NCBI GenBank assembly: GCA_036946405.1
Contig: JAQIJC010000001.1
Location: forward strand, 1,805,001 to 1,869,000
Direction: 5' to 3'
DNA from: Sphingomonas phyllosphaerae
Lineage (GTDB): Bacteria; Pseudomonadota; Alphaproteobacteria; Sphingomonadales; Sphingomonadaceae
Length of the DNA stretch: 64,000 nt
Shown: positions 56,998 through 64,000 of the stretch, piece after piece
How the letters are laid out: each line of letters starts with the position of its first letter
Numbering within the stretch: position 1 is the first letter of the stretch
Translations under genes and position numbers: made by a program
Notes under the pieces: model-generated
The model's database searches: none
What the model was told of the DNA's origin: nothing
The model's input: the letters and a program-made list of their open reading frames with translations, nothing else

Positions 56998-58433
56998 GCC
57001 GCCACCTTCGCCGCCTTGGCCTTCGCCTTCAGATGCTGGTGCATCGTCGCCGCCACGTCGCGGCCGTCGCGGATCGCCCACACCACCAGCGACGCACCGC
57101 GCACGATGTCGCCCGCCGCGAACACGCCGTCCAGCGAGGTCATCAGTGTCTTGCTGTCGACCAGCACCGTGCCCCAGCGCGTTACGCCCAGTTCCGGTGC
57201 GCCCCACAGCTTCGGCAATTCCTCGGCATCGAACCCGAGCGCCTTGATGACCAGATCGGCGGGCATGTCCTCCGCCGCGCCCGGATCGACCTCGGGCGCG
57301 CGGCGCCCGCTGGCGTCGGGCGCGCCGAGCCGCATTCGGTTGGCGCGCACCGTCGTCGCCTGGCCGTCCTCGCCCGCGAAGCTGGCGGGGGCGGAGAGCC
57401 AGACGAACTCGACGCCTTCCTCCTCGGCGTTGGCGACCTCGCGCTGCGAACCCGGCATATTGGCGCGGTCGCGACGGTACAGGCACTTCACCGACTTCGC
57501 GCCCTGGCGGATCGCGGTGCGCACGCAGTCCATGGCGGTGTCGCCGCCGCCGATCACGACGACGTTCTTGCCCTCAGCATTGAGGCGGCCATCCTCGAAT
57601 TCGGGCACCGCATCGCCGAAGCTCTTGCGGTTCGACGCGGTCAGATAGTCGAGCGCGGCGACGACGCCGTTCAGGTCGTTGCCCGACACGTCGATCGCAC
57701 GCGCCTTGTAGACGCCGGTCGCGATCAGCAGCGCGTCGTGACGCGCGCGCAAGTCGTCGAGCGTCGCGTCGCGGCCGACTTCGAAGCCTTCGTGGAAGAC
57801 GATCCCGCCCGCCTTGAGCCGCTCGACCCGGCGCATCACCACCGGCTTCTCGAGCTTGAAGCCGGGGATGCCATAGGTCAGCAGTCCGCCGGCGCGGTCG
57901 TGGCGGTCGTAGACATGCACCTCATAGCCGTGGCCGCGCAGATATTCGGCGGCGCTGAGCCCCGCCGGGCCGGCACCGATCACACCGACGGACTGGCCGC
58001 GCGCCGGGCCGGGGACGAGCGGTTCGACCCAGCCTTCCTCCCAGGCGGTGTCGGTGATGAACTTCTCGACCGAACCGATCGTCACCGCGCCGTGCCCGCT
58101 GAATTCGATGACGCAATTGCCCTCGCACAGCCGGTCCTGCGGGCAGATGCGGCCGCAGATCTCGGGCATGGTCGAGGTGGCGTTGCTCAGCTCATAGGCC
58201 TCGCGCAGCCGACCCTCGGCGGTCAGCCGCAGCCAGTCGGGGATATGGTTGTGGAGCGGGCAATGGACCGAGCAGTATGGCACGCCGCATTGCGAGCAGC
58301 GCCCGGCCTGGTCCTCGGCGGCGGGAGTGGCATAGCGTTCGGCGATCTCGCGAAAATCCTCGGCACGCGCCTCGGCGGCGCGCTTTGCCGGATAGGATTG
58401 CGGGCGTTCAACGAACTTGAGCATGTCGGCCAT
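56994..58433 (-). CDS. gltD: Glutamate synthase (NADPH) small subunit
   Basis: 479 residues. Supplies electrons from NADPH through FAD and two 4Fe-4S clusters. Cluster cysteines: RCSQCGVPYCSVHCPLHNH and EICGRICPQDRLCEGNCVI. FAD motif VGVIGAGPAGLSAAEYLRGH; NADPH motif VVVIGGGDTAMDCVRTAIRQ. SD GGAGGA. It is the first gene of the gltD-MNT-HEPN-gltB run. The upstream gap 58434-58588 presumably holds the operon promoter. Confidence 0.96.
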   Translation of the reverse strand: MADMLKFVERPQSYPAKRAAEARAEDFREIAERYATPAAEDQAGRCSQCGVPYCSVHCPLHNHIPDWLRLTAEGRLREAYELSNATSTMPEICGRICPQDRLCEGNCVIEFSGHGAVTIGSVEKFITDTAWEEGWVEPLVPGPARGQSVGVIGAGPAGLSAAEYLRGHGYEVHVYDRHDRAGGLLTYGIPGFKLEKPVVMRRVERLKAGGIVFHEGFEVGRDATLDDLRARHDALLIATGVYKARAIDVSGNDLNGVVAALDYLTASNRKSFGDAVPEFEDGRLNAEGKNVVVIGGGDTAMDCVRTAIRQGAKSVKCLYRRDRANMPGSQREVANAEEEGVEFVWLSAPASFAGEDGQATTVRANRMRLGAPDASGRRAPEVDPGAAEDMPADLVIKALGFDAEELPKLWGAPELGVTRWGTVLVDSKTLMTSLDGVFAAGDIVRGASLVVWAIRDGRDVAATMHQHLKAKAKAAKVAA

Positions 58434-58588
58434 CGGTGTCCTCCGATCGCCGAATTCTCACATGGATCGCACGCTGTCACGCCCGATTCCGCATTTACGG
58501 CAGCATCGCTACCCTAAAAAATGAGAGTTGCTGCTAGTAGCTGCGACCAGCTTGCAAGAAGATCCAATAAAAAGGTCCGATTTGATGC

Positions 58589-59398
58589 TTATCGCATCGC
58601 CAAGGCGGCCAGTGCGACGACCCCGACAATGATTCGATACCATGCGAAGGGTGCAAAGCCGTGCTTGGTGACGATCGCCATGAACCAGCGGATCACCACC
58701 ATCGCGACCACGAACGACACGACGAAGCCGATCGCGATCGCGGACAGGTGCGCGTCGCCCAGCTCGTGCCGGCTCTTCCACAGCGCCAGCGTGGTTGCGC
58801 CCATCATCGTCGGGATCGCGAGAAAGAAGCTGAATTCCGCCGCTGTCTCCTGATCGACGCCCATCGCGCGCGCGCCCATGATCGTCGCGCCCGAGCGGCT
58901 GACGCCCGGGATCATCGACAGGCATTGCACCACGCCGATCGACAGCGCGGTCCTCCACGACATCGTTTCGACCGATCCGCCGATCGCACGCGGTGCGACG
59001 CGCTCGATGAACAGGATCGCGATGCCACCGACGACCAGCGCGACAGCGACGACGAATGGCCCGGTGCCCGGCGCCTCCAGCACCGCGCGGATCGCGGAAT
59101 AGGCGATCGCGCCGACCACGGCGGAGGGCAGGAAGCCGAGCAGGACGTTGCGCGTGAACTGGATCGCCTGCGGCTCGCGGCGCAGCAGCCCGGTGCCGAC
59201 GCGCAGGAAGCGCCGCCAGAACAGCACGACGACGGCCAGGATCGCGCCGAGCTGAATCACGATATCGAAGGTCGCATCGCCCTCCGACAGGCCCAGCAGG
59301 GCGCCGGCGAGCACGAGATGGCCCGTCGAGGAAACCGGCAGGAATTCGGTGACCCCCTCGACGATGCCGAGCAGGATGATGGTCAGAAGGTCGTTCAC
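58589..59398 (-). CDS. uppP: Undecaprenyl-diphosphatase
   Basis: 269 residues, polytopic. Recycles undecaprenyl pyrophosphate for cell-wall synthesis and gives bacitracin resistance. Signature motifs are LGIVEGVTEFLPVSSTGHLV near the N-terminus and SMIPGVSRSGATIMGARAMG in the second half, with the catalytic Glu, His and Arg present. It follows the NDUFA9-like gene on the same strand after 35 bases. Confidence 0.96.
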   Translation of the reverse strand: MNDLLTIILLGIVEGVTEFLPVSSTGHLVLAGALLGLSEGDATFDIVIQLGAILAVVVLFWRRFLRVGTGLLRREPQAIQFTRNVLLGFLPSAVVGAIAYSAIRAVLEAPGTGPFVVAVALVVGGIAILFIERVAPRAIGGSVETMSWRTALSIGVVQCLSMIPGVSRSGATIMGARAMGVDQETAAEFSFFLAIPTMMGATTLALWKSRHELGDAHLSAIAIGFVVSFVVAMVVIRWFMAIVTKHGFAPFAWYRIIVGVVALAALAMR

Positions 59399-59433
59399 GC
59401 GCGATCCCCGCTAGTGGATGGCCGCGGCAGGCG

Positions 59434-60375
59434 TCAGCCCGCCGCGCGTTCGATCATGCCGAAGCGGCCCGCCTTGCGGTACCGCACCAGCCAGTCGGGG
59501 GCGACCGCGTCGAGCGGAGTCGCCCCGATCCCGAGCGCGGCCAGACCCTCGGCACCGTTGGTGACGACGCTGTCGTGCCCGAGCAGCTTCCACTGGTCGG
59601 CCGTGATCGGCGTGCCGGGCAGCGCGGCGAGCAGGCCGCCGAGCGTGTCGGGCAGGGGCGCGAAATGTGGCGCGCGGCCGATGTGGCGCGCGATCCGCTG
59701 CTGCAGCTCCAGCATCGTCAGGACTTCCGGCCCGCCCAGTTCGAAGGTGCGACCGCCGAACGTCTCCGGGTCGGCGAGTGCGGTCACGGTTGCGCGCGCG
59801 ACGTCGCCGACGAACACCGGCTGGAAGCGCGCGTTCGGCTTGAGCACCGGCACCACCGGCAGCCGCGCAATCATGCCGGCGAAGCGGTTCACGAACTGGT
59901 CTTCGCGCCCGAACACGGTCGAGGGGCGCAGGATCGTCGCGGACGGGCAGGCGGCGCGCACCGCCTCCTCGCCCTTGCCCTTGGTTTGCGCGTACAGCGA
60001 GTCCCCGTTCGCGTCCGCGCCGATCGCGGAGACGTGGACCAGCGACGCGCCGGCCTTCGCCGCCGCTTCCGCGACATGCCGCCCGCCGTCGACGTGCACG
60101 CGCGCCAGATTGCCCGCGAACGTGCCGACGAGGTTGACGACCCCGTCCGCGCCATGGACGGCGTTGGCGATCGTCTCCGGCCGGGTCACGTCGACCGCGA
60201 CGAACTGTGTCTGCCCAAGCCCGCCCTGTGGCTTCAGGAAGAATGCCTGTCGCGGATCGCGCTGCGCGATGCGCACCCGCGCGCCCGCCGACAGCAGCGC
60301 CTGCGCGATGTAGCGACCGAGGAACCCCCCGCCGCCGATCAGCGTCACCAGCTTGTTGTCCATGCCGTCCTTCAT
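59434..60375 (-). CDS. NAD(P)-dependent epimerase-like protein (complex I NDUFA9 family)
   Basis: 313 residues from ATG 60375, or 309 from ATG 60363 (MDNKLVTLIGGG). Atypical SDR: TLIGGGGFLGRYIAQALLSA (nucleotide loop), GADGVVNLVGTFAGN, LVHVSAIGADANGDSLYAQT, and ILRPSTVFGREDQFVNRFAG. The Y/K pair YAQTKG is present. Its best-known homologue is the mitochondrial complex I subunit NDUFA9; alphaproteobacterial members are often next to uppP, as here. Function in complex I is inference. Confidence 0.88.
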   Translation of the reverse strand: MKDGMDNKLVTLIGGGGFLGRYIAQALLSAGARVRIAQRDPRQAFFLKPQGGLGQTQFVAVDVTRPETIANAVHGADGVVNLVGTFAGNLARVHVDGGRHVAEAAAKAGASLVHVSAIGADANGDSLYAQTKGKGEEAVRAACPSATILRPSTVFGREDQFVNRFAGMIARLPVVPVLKPNARFQPVFVGDVARATVTALADPETFGGRTFELGGPEVLTMLELQQRIARHIGRAPHFAPLPDTLGGLLAALPGTPITADQWKLLGHDSVVTNGAEGLAALGIGATPLDAVAPDWLVRYRKAGRFGMIERAAG

Positions 60376-60490
60376 CCCGAAAGCCCTTTAGCCCGCGCGC
60401 GTGCCTTGCCCGCCGTACCGCACGTTGACAAGGTTTAGCGGCTTTCGATGCCGCGCTGCAAAAAAGTGACGGACGCGCGACAAAATCGAG

Positions 60491-60517
60491 TTGACACCCC
60501 CGGCACCCGCCCATAGA
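60491..60517 (+). promoter_or_regulatory. Promoter of tRNA-Leu(CAG)
   Basis: Consensus TTGACA (60491-60496) and CATAGA (60512-60517), 15 bases apart, followed by a GC-rich start region as in stringently controlled tRNA promoters. The tRNA begins 18 bases later. Confidence 0.5.
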
Positions 60518-60535
60518 GGCACCGGCCTACCCCGT

Positions 60536-60622
60536 GCCCAGATGGCGGAATTGGTAGACGCACCAGCTTCAGGTGCTGGCGATCGCAAGGTCGTGGAGGT
60601 TCGAGTCCTCTTCTGGGCACCA
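60536..60622 (+). tRNA. tRNA-Leu (anticodon CAG)
   Basis: 87-nt class II tRNA: acceptor GCCCAGA/TCTGGGC, anticodon stem CCAGC/GCTGG with loop TTCAGGT (anticodon CAG), a variable arm, T-arm GGTTCGAGTCC, and encoded ACCA end. Confidence 0.97.
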
Positions 60623-61162
60623 TTTTCCAGCACCGAGCTGGGTCCGGTCAGCGTAGCGATTTGTGGTCGTGATGCGGGACCGACGGGCAGCCTCCGGCGC
60701 TGCTTCGCTTCTTCAGATGATACGTTGTTGGCGCGGACCAGCCACATTGCTTCGCGCGATCGGACCGGATGCGTGTCGTGCCGGTCCGATGCGTCGCTGG
60801 CGGTTGAATGCGTGGCCATGTTGCCTTGGCGATGATGCCCGGCGGCTTCGTCGAGGAAGCTTCTCGGTGAGACATCGCCCTAACCCCTGCCCCTACCCTG
60901 AAGGAGAGGGGAGATCCTGAGTTTGGCCTGTTTTTACAGGCAAGGAGGAGAGGCTGGCGCGAGGGAAGACGTAAAATTCGGCTAATTTGCCATTCTTGTC
61001 CCGTTATGAAACGTTTGTAGAAAAACGCTGCAGGATCGAAGAGCCAATCAGGTCATTTAGGTTACTAGAAAAGTCCTCATGACAGGTTCTCCGACCAGCT
61101 TGCTCGTATCTGGTGGCGAAGATCCACGAGGAACTTCGTGGCTTGTTGAGGGGTGATCCTAA
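60623..61162. other. 540-bp gap without a supported gene
   Basis: Contains a perfect 10-bp inverted repeat ATCGGACCGG/CCGGTCCGAT (60759-60768 and 60781-60790, 12-base loop), a CCTGTTTTTACAGG hairpin near 60928, a CTACCCTGAAGGAGAGGGGAG repeat fragment near 60892, and an AT-richer stretch from 60965. Short open frames here have no good start or codon pattern. It probably includes the promoter of the GAF gene. Confidence 0.5.
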
Positions 61163-61669
61163 GTGTCGGTGACTCTTTATTCTCCGGCGCCCATTCCCTC
61201 CAATGAACACGCCCGCAATGTCGCCGCACGCGAGTCCGGGTTACTTGAGCGCGTGAACGATCCGCGGCTGAACGCCATCGCGATGGCCGCGCGCAAGGTC
61301 GTTCATGCCGATTGGGCGGGGGTGGCAGTGATCGTCGACGATCTGCAGGTCGTGGTTGCGTCGTCGGGCGGTCAATTGGGACGATATGACCGCGCCCGAT
61401 CGATGTCCGCGCATGCGATCGCCATGCCCGACGCCGTCTTTTGCGTGGCCGACACGCTGACCGACGACCGGTTCGGTTCGAACCCGTTCGTGCGCGTCGG
61501 CCTCATCCGCTTCTTCGCCGCGGCGCCGATCGTCAATGCCGCGGGGCTGGCGCTGGGCGTGGTGTGCGTTTCCAGCAGGACGCCGCGCGCGCCGGTCGAC
61601 GAGATCGAGGCGCAGGGGCTGCGGACGCTGGCGATGCGCGTGCTCGAACCGCCCGCCGACGCCGCCTGA
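61163..61669 (+). CDS. GAF-domain protein
   Basis: 168 residues from GTG 61163 (SD GAGGGGTG). One GAF domain fills most of it: HADWAGVAVIVDDLQVVVAS, then VADTLTDDRFGSNPFVRVG and AAPIVNAAGLALGVVCVSSR, the pattern of phytochrome/sensor GAF domains. No output domain, so it may be a stand-alone sensor or adaptor. Convergent with the chemoreceptor-like gene. Confidence 0.82.
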   Translation: MSVTLYSPAPIPSNEHARNVAARESGLLERVNDPRLNAIAMAARKVVHADWAGVAVIVDDLQVVVASSGGQLGRYDRARSMSAHAIAMPDAVFCVADTLTDDRFGSNPFVRVGLIRFFAAAPIVNAAGLALGVVCVSSRTPRAPVDEIEAQGLRTLAMRVLEPPADAA

Positions 61670-61701
61670 CTGCGCTCCCCGTACGTCGCTCTCCCGTACG
61701 A

Positions 61702-62727
61702 TCAGGCCGCCATCGCCGCGAGTACATCGCTGTCAGAGGCGAGATGATCCTCGATCACGCAGCGGAAGTTCAGTCCGGCGATGCCATGGTCGCTCGGCAC
61801 CGATGCCTGCGCGACGACCAGCCGGTCGAGCGACTGGACGCGGCCGCCCGGCGCGTCGATCGCGAACGGATGCCGCTCATGGAAGCGGCGCGTCCCGGTG
61901 GTGGCGACCACGCGCCCTTCCGGATCGACGATCGAGATCGTGGCGCGCCGCGACGAGCGGTTCATGACGTCGATCAACCGCGCCACCTGACCCTCGAAGT
62001 CGTATTCGAGATAGCAGACCCCGATCGTCATGCCCTCCACCACGACCGGCGCGACGAAGATCAGGACCTTGCGGTCGTGTGACCAGGGGTTGGGCCAGAC
62101 TTCGTCGGTGGACCAGCCGTTCGGCATCGGACCATCCATCGCACCGCGGAACTGCCCGTAATTCTCGAAGCGCACCGTGCGCACCGCAGCATTGTCATGC
62201 GCGCACACACCGACCTGGCCATCGGCGGCGACGACGAATGCGTTGAGGAAGTAAGGCGAGAAGCCGAGCAGCGAGCGCATCCGTTCCAGCGCGCGCGCTT
62301 CGGCGCGCGCATCGCCGGGCAGCAACAGGCTTTCGCGCACGGCATGGTCGCTCGCCAGGACGCGCACGTCGATCGTGCGGTCGAACAGCGTGCGGGACAA
62401 TGCGTCGGCGATCGACTGCGCCAACTCACCCAACCGGCCGCCTTCCAGTTCGCGGACCAGATCGGCAGCGATTTCACTGCCCTGATGCAGGCGCCCGAGC
62501 AATTCCTCGCGAAAGGCGCGTGACGAACTGCTCGCCTGCGCCGCCAGCGTCTTCACTTCCTGCGCCACGACGCCGAAGCCGCGCCCAGCTTCACCCGATC
62601 GCGCCGCCTCGATCGCCGCATTGAGCGCCAACAGCCGCGTCTGTCCCGCAATCGCCTCGGATCGATCCGCGTGAGCGGCCACATCGGCGCTCAGCAGCGA
62701 CAGCAAAGACCGGATACGGCGCGGCAT
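61702..62727 (-). CDS. Soluble chemoreceptor-like protein with reversed domain order
   Basis: 341 residues, no transmembrane segment. Residues ~20-75 are the methyl-accepting signalling hairpin ([40 protein letters not shown]). The C-terminal ~230 residues look like a Cache/PAS-type sensor (FNSF-like [60 protein letters not shown]). In ordinary receptors the sensor precedes the signalling domain. No che genes are nearby. Confidence 0.8.
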   Translation of the reverse strand: MPRRIRSLLSLLSADVAAHADRSEAIAGQTRLLALNAAIEAARSGEAGRGFGVVAQEVKTLAAQASSSSRAFREELLGRLHQGSEIAADLVRELEGGRLGELAQSIADALSRTLFDRTIDVRVLASDHAVRESLLLPGDARAEARALERMRSLLGFSPYFLNAFVVAADGQVGVCAHDNAAVRTVRFENYGQFRGAMDGPMPNGWSTDEVWPNPWSHDRKVLIFVAPVVVEGMTIGVCYLEYDFEGQVARLIDVMNRSSRRATISIVDPEGRVVATTGTRRFHERHPFAIDAPGGRVQSLDRLVVAQASVPSDHGIAGLNFRCVIEDHLASDSDVLAAMAA

Positions 62728-62822
62728 GACATCTCCCTCGATGGTCGACCCGCATGTAGAAGCACCGGGTTAACCAACGGTATGGAAGCCGCTTTTCAGG
62801 ATGAAACCGTCGGCGAGCCCGA

Positions 62823-64000
62823 TCAGGCCGGAACGCCGAACAGATCGTGTTCGTCCGCGTCCTCGATGACGACCGGCAGGATGTCGCCGGGGGCGAGATG
62901 CCCGGCGTCGCGCAGATGCACCTCGCCGTCGATCTCCGGCGCATCGGCCATCGACCGTCCTGACGCGCCGCCGCTCTCGGCATCGACCGCGTCGACGATC
63001 ACGTCCAGCCGGCGACCGACCTTGGCGGCGAGCTTCGCCGCGGAAATCGCGGCGGTCTTCTCCATGATCCGCGCGTAGCGTTCTTCCTTGACCGCTTCCG
63101 GCACCGGATCGGGGAGCGCATTGGCCGACGCACCCTCGACCGGCTCGAAGCGGAACGCCCCGACGCGGTCGAGTTGCGCCTCGTCGAGCCAGTCGAGCAG
63201 ATACTGGAAGTCGTCCTCGGTCTCGCCGGGGAAGCCGACCACGAAGGTCGAGCGGATCGCGATATCGGGACAGATATCGCGCCACGCCTTGATCCGGCCG
63301 AGCACCTTGGCATCGTTCGCCGGGCGCTTCATTCGCCGCAGCACCGCGGGCGCGGCATGCTGGAAGGGAATGTCGAGATAGGGGAGCACCAACCGCTCCG
63401 CCATCAACGGGATCACCTGATCGACATGCGGATATGGGTAGACGTAATGCAGCCGCACCCAGGGTGCGATCCTGCCCAGTTCCCGCGCGAGATCGGTCAT
63501 GTGCGGGCGGACGTCGGCGCCCTTCCACATCCGCGACTGATCGCGGATGTCGATGCCATAGGCCGAGGTATCCTGGCTGATGACCAGCAATTCCTTCGTC
63601 CCCGCCGCGACCAGTTTCTCCGCCTCGCGGAGGATCGCATCGGGACGGCGGCTGACCAGATCGCCGCGCAACGACGGGATGATGCAGAAGGAGCAGCGAT
63701 GATTGCAGCCCTCCGAAATCTTCAGATAGCTGTAGTGGCGCGGCGTCAGCTTGAGCCCGGCGTCGGGGATCAGGTCGACGAACGGGCTGAGCGATGCCGG
63801 CGCGGCGGCATGGACCGCCTCGACCACCTGCTCATATTCATGCGCGCCGGTGATCGCGAGCACGCCCGGAAAGCGCGTGCGGATCGTCTCGGCTTCCTTG
63901 CCCATGCAGCCGGTGACGATGACGCGGCCGTTCTCGGCGATCGCCTCGCCGATCGCCTCGAGCGATTCTTCCTTGGCCGAGTCGAGAAAACCGCAGGTGT
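62823..64000 (-). CDS. rimO: Ribosomal protein S12 methylthiotransferase, N-terminus outside window
   Basis: The frame is open past the window end; about 30 residues are missing. Visible are the end of the methylthiotransferase domain ([24 protein letters not shown]), the radical SAM cysteines [40 protein letters not shown], and a C-terminal TRAM domain ([20 protein letters not shown]). It adds a methylthio group to Asp88 of S12. MiaB and MtaB are related, but [15 protein letters not shown] and the gene's size favour RimO. Confidence 0.95.
   Translation of the reverse strand, partial: TCGFLDSAKEESLEAIGEAIAENGRVIVTGCMGKEAETIRTRFPGVLAITGAHEYEQVVEAVHAAAPASLSPFVDLIPDAGLKLTPRHYSYLKISEGCNHRCSFCIIPSLRGDLVSRRPDAILREAEKLVAAGTKELLVISQDTSAYGIDIRDQSRMWKGADVRPHMTDLARELGRIAPWVRLHYVYPYPHVDQVIPLMAERLVLPYLDIPFQHAAPAVLRRMKRPANDAKVLGRIKAWRDICPDIAIRSTFVVGFPGETEDDFQYLLDWLDEAQLDRVGAFRFEPVEGASANALPDPVPEAVKEERYARIMEKTAAISAAKLAAKVGRRLDVIVDAVDAESGGASGRSMADAPEIDGEVHLRDAGHLAPGDILPVVIEDADEHDLFGVPA

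Noticed and set aside
60623..61162. Short open frames between tRNA-Leu and the GAF gene
   Set aside because: They run through the tRNA or repeats and show no start signal, family motif or codon pattern.

Overview
The window is a 64 kb piece of a GC-rich alphaproteobacterial chromosome, most likely from Sphingomonas or a close sphingomonad. The evidence is the high GC content, a PEPxxWA-type PEP-CTERM protein, the short GC-rich intergenic palindromes (TTCGACAAGCTCAGG...GAACG and GTCACCCCGGCGAAGG...CCGGGGTGAC types), small DUF2093/DUF2171/SWIB proteins, an hslV-hslU pair, and a GH108 endolysin beside a three-helix GTA-type holin. There are no rRNA genes, CRISPR arrays or complete insertion sequences. 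Almost everything is core-chromosome content, so the unusual signals lie in gene junctions and between genes.

Layout. 1-9 kb: end of guaA, a hairpin-rich gap, two small secreted proteins, an ArsC-like reductase, tRNA-Arg(CCT), a YegD-like Hsp70, nicotinate phosphoribosyltransferase, SWIB and DUF2945 proteins, the pterin operon folE-SDR-folB, and an endolysin-holin pair. 9-16 kb: hslVU behind a heat-shock-like promoter, then a minus-strand block (small membrane protein, pgeF, GNAT, MidA-like methyltransferase, lgt) joined by ATGA overlaps, and a frameshifted acyl-CoA ligase. 16-27 kb: secreted hydrolase, molybdenum hydroxylase subunit, hemH, acetoacetyl-CoA reductase, glycine-zipper protein, phytase-like esterase, rpmB, tadA (C-terminus frameshifted), OmpA lipoprotein, CNNM/CorC protein. 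27-40 kb: Gre factor with an HhH membrane protein, purD and xseA with overlapping start codons, DUF2093, M23 peptidase, lipid kinase, hemB, two GNATs plus a third GNAT remnant, a fused MFS/spermidine-synthase-like protein, tRNA-Arg(ACG), nrdB. 40-43 kb: envelope genes (CAP protein, L,D-transpeptidase, PEP-CTERM protein). 43-51 kb: valine/branched-chain catabolism (LysR, mmsA, acyl-CoA dehydrogenase, 3-hydroxyisobutyryl-CoA hydrolase, enoyl-CoA hydratase, mmsB). 51-59 kb: gltD and gltB separated by a two-gene HEPN/MNT module. 58-64 kb: uppP, an NDUFA9-like protein, tRNA-Leu(CAG), a GAF protein, a soluble chemoreceptor-like protein with reversed domain order, and rimO running off the end.

Strongest candidate for something new: the HEPN/MNT pair between gltD and gltB. 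All four genes overlap at their junctions (GTGA, GTGA, then 14 nt), so a toxin-antitoxin-type module appears to be translated as part of the glutamate synthase operon. Other points of interest are a palindromic element inserted in frame into a lipoprotein signal-peptide region, a four-copy 152-bp inverted-repeat element, a perfect 23-bp hairpin whose stem contains the guaA stop codon, and two frameshifts at G runs that could be sequencing errors or real mutations.
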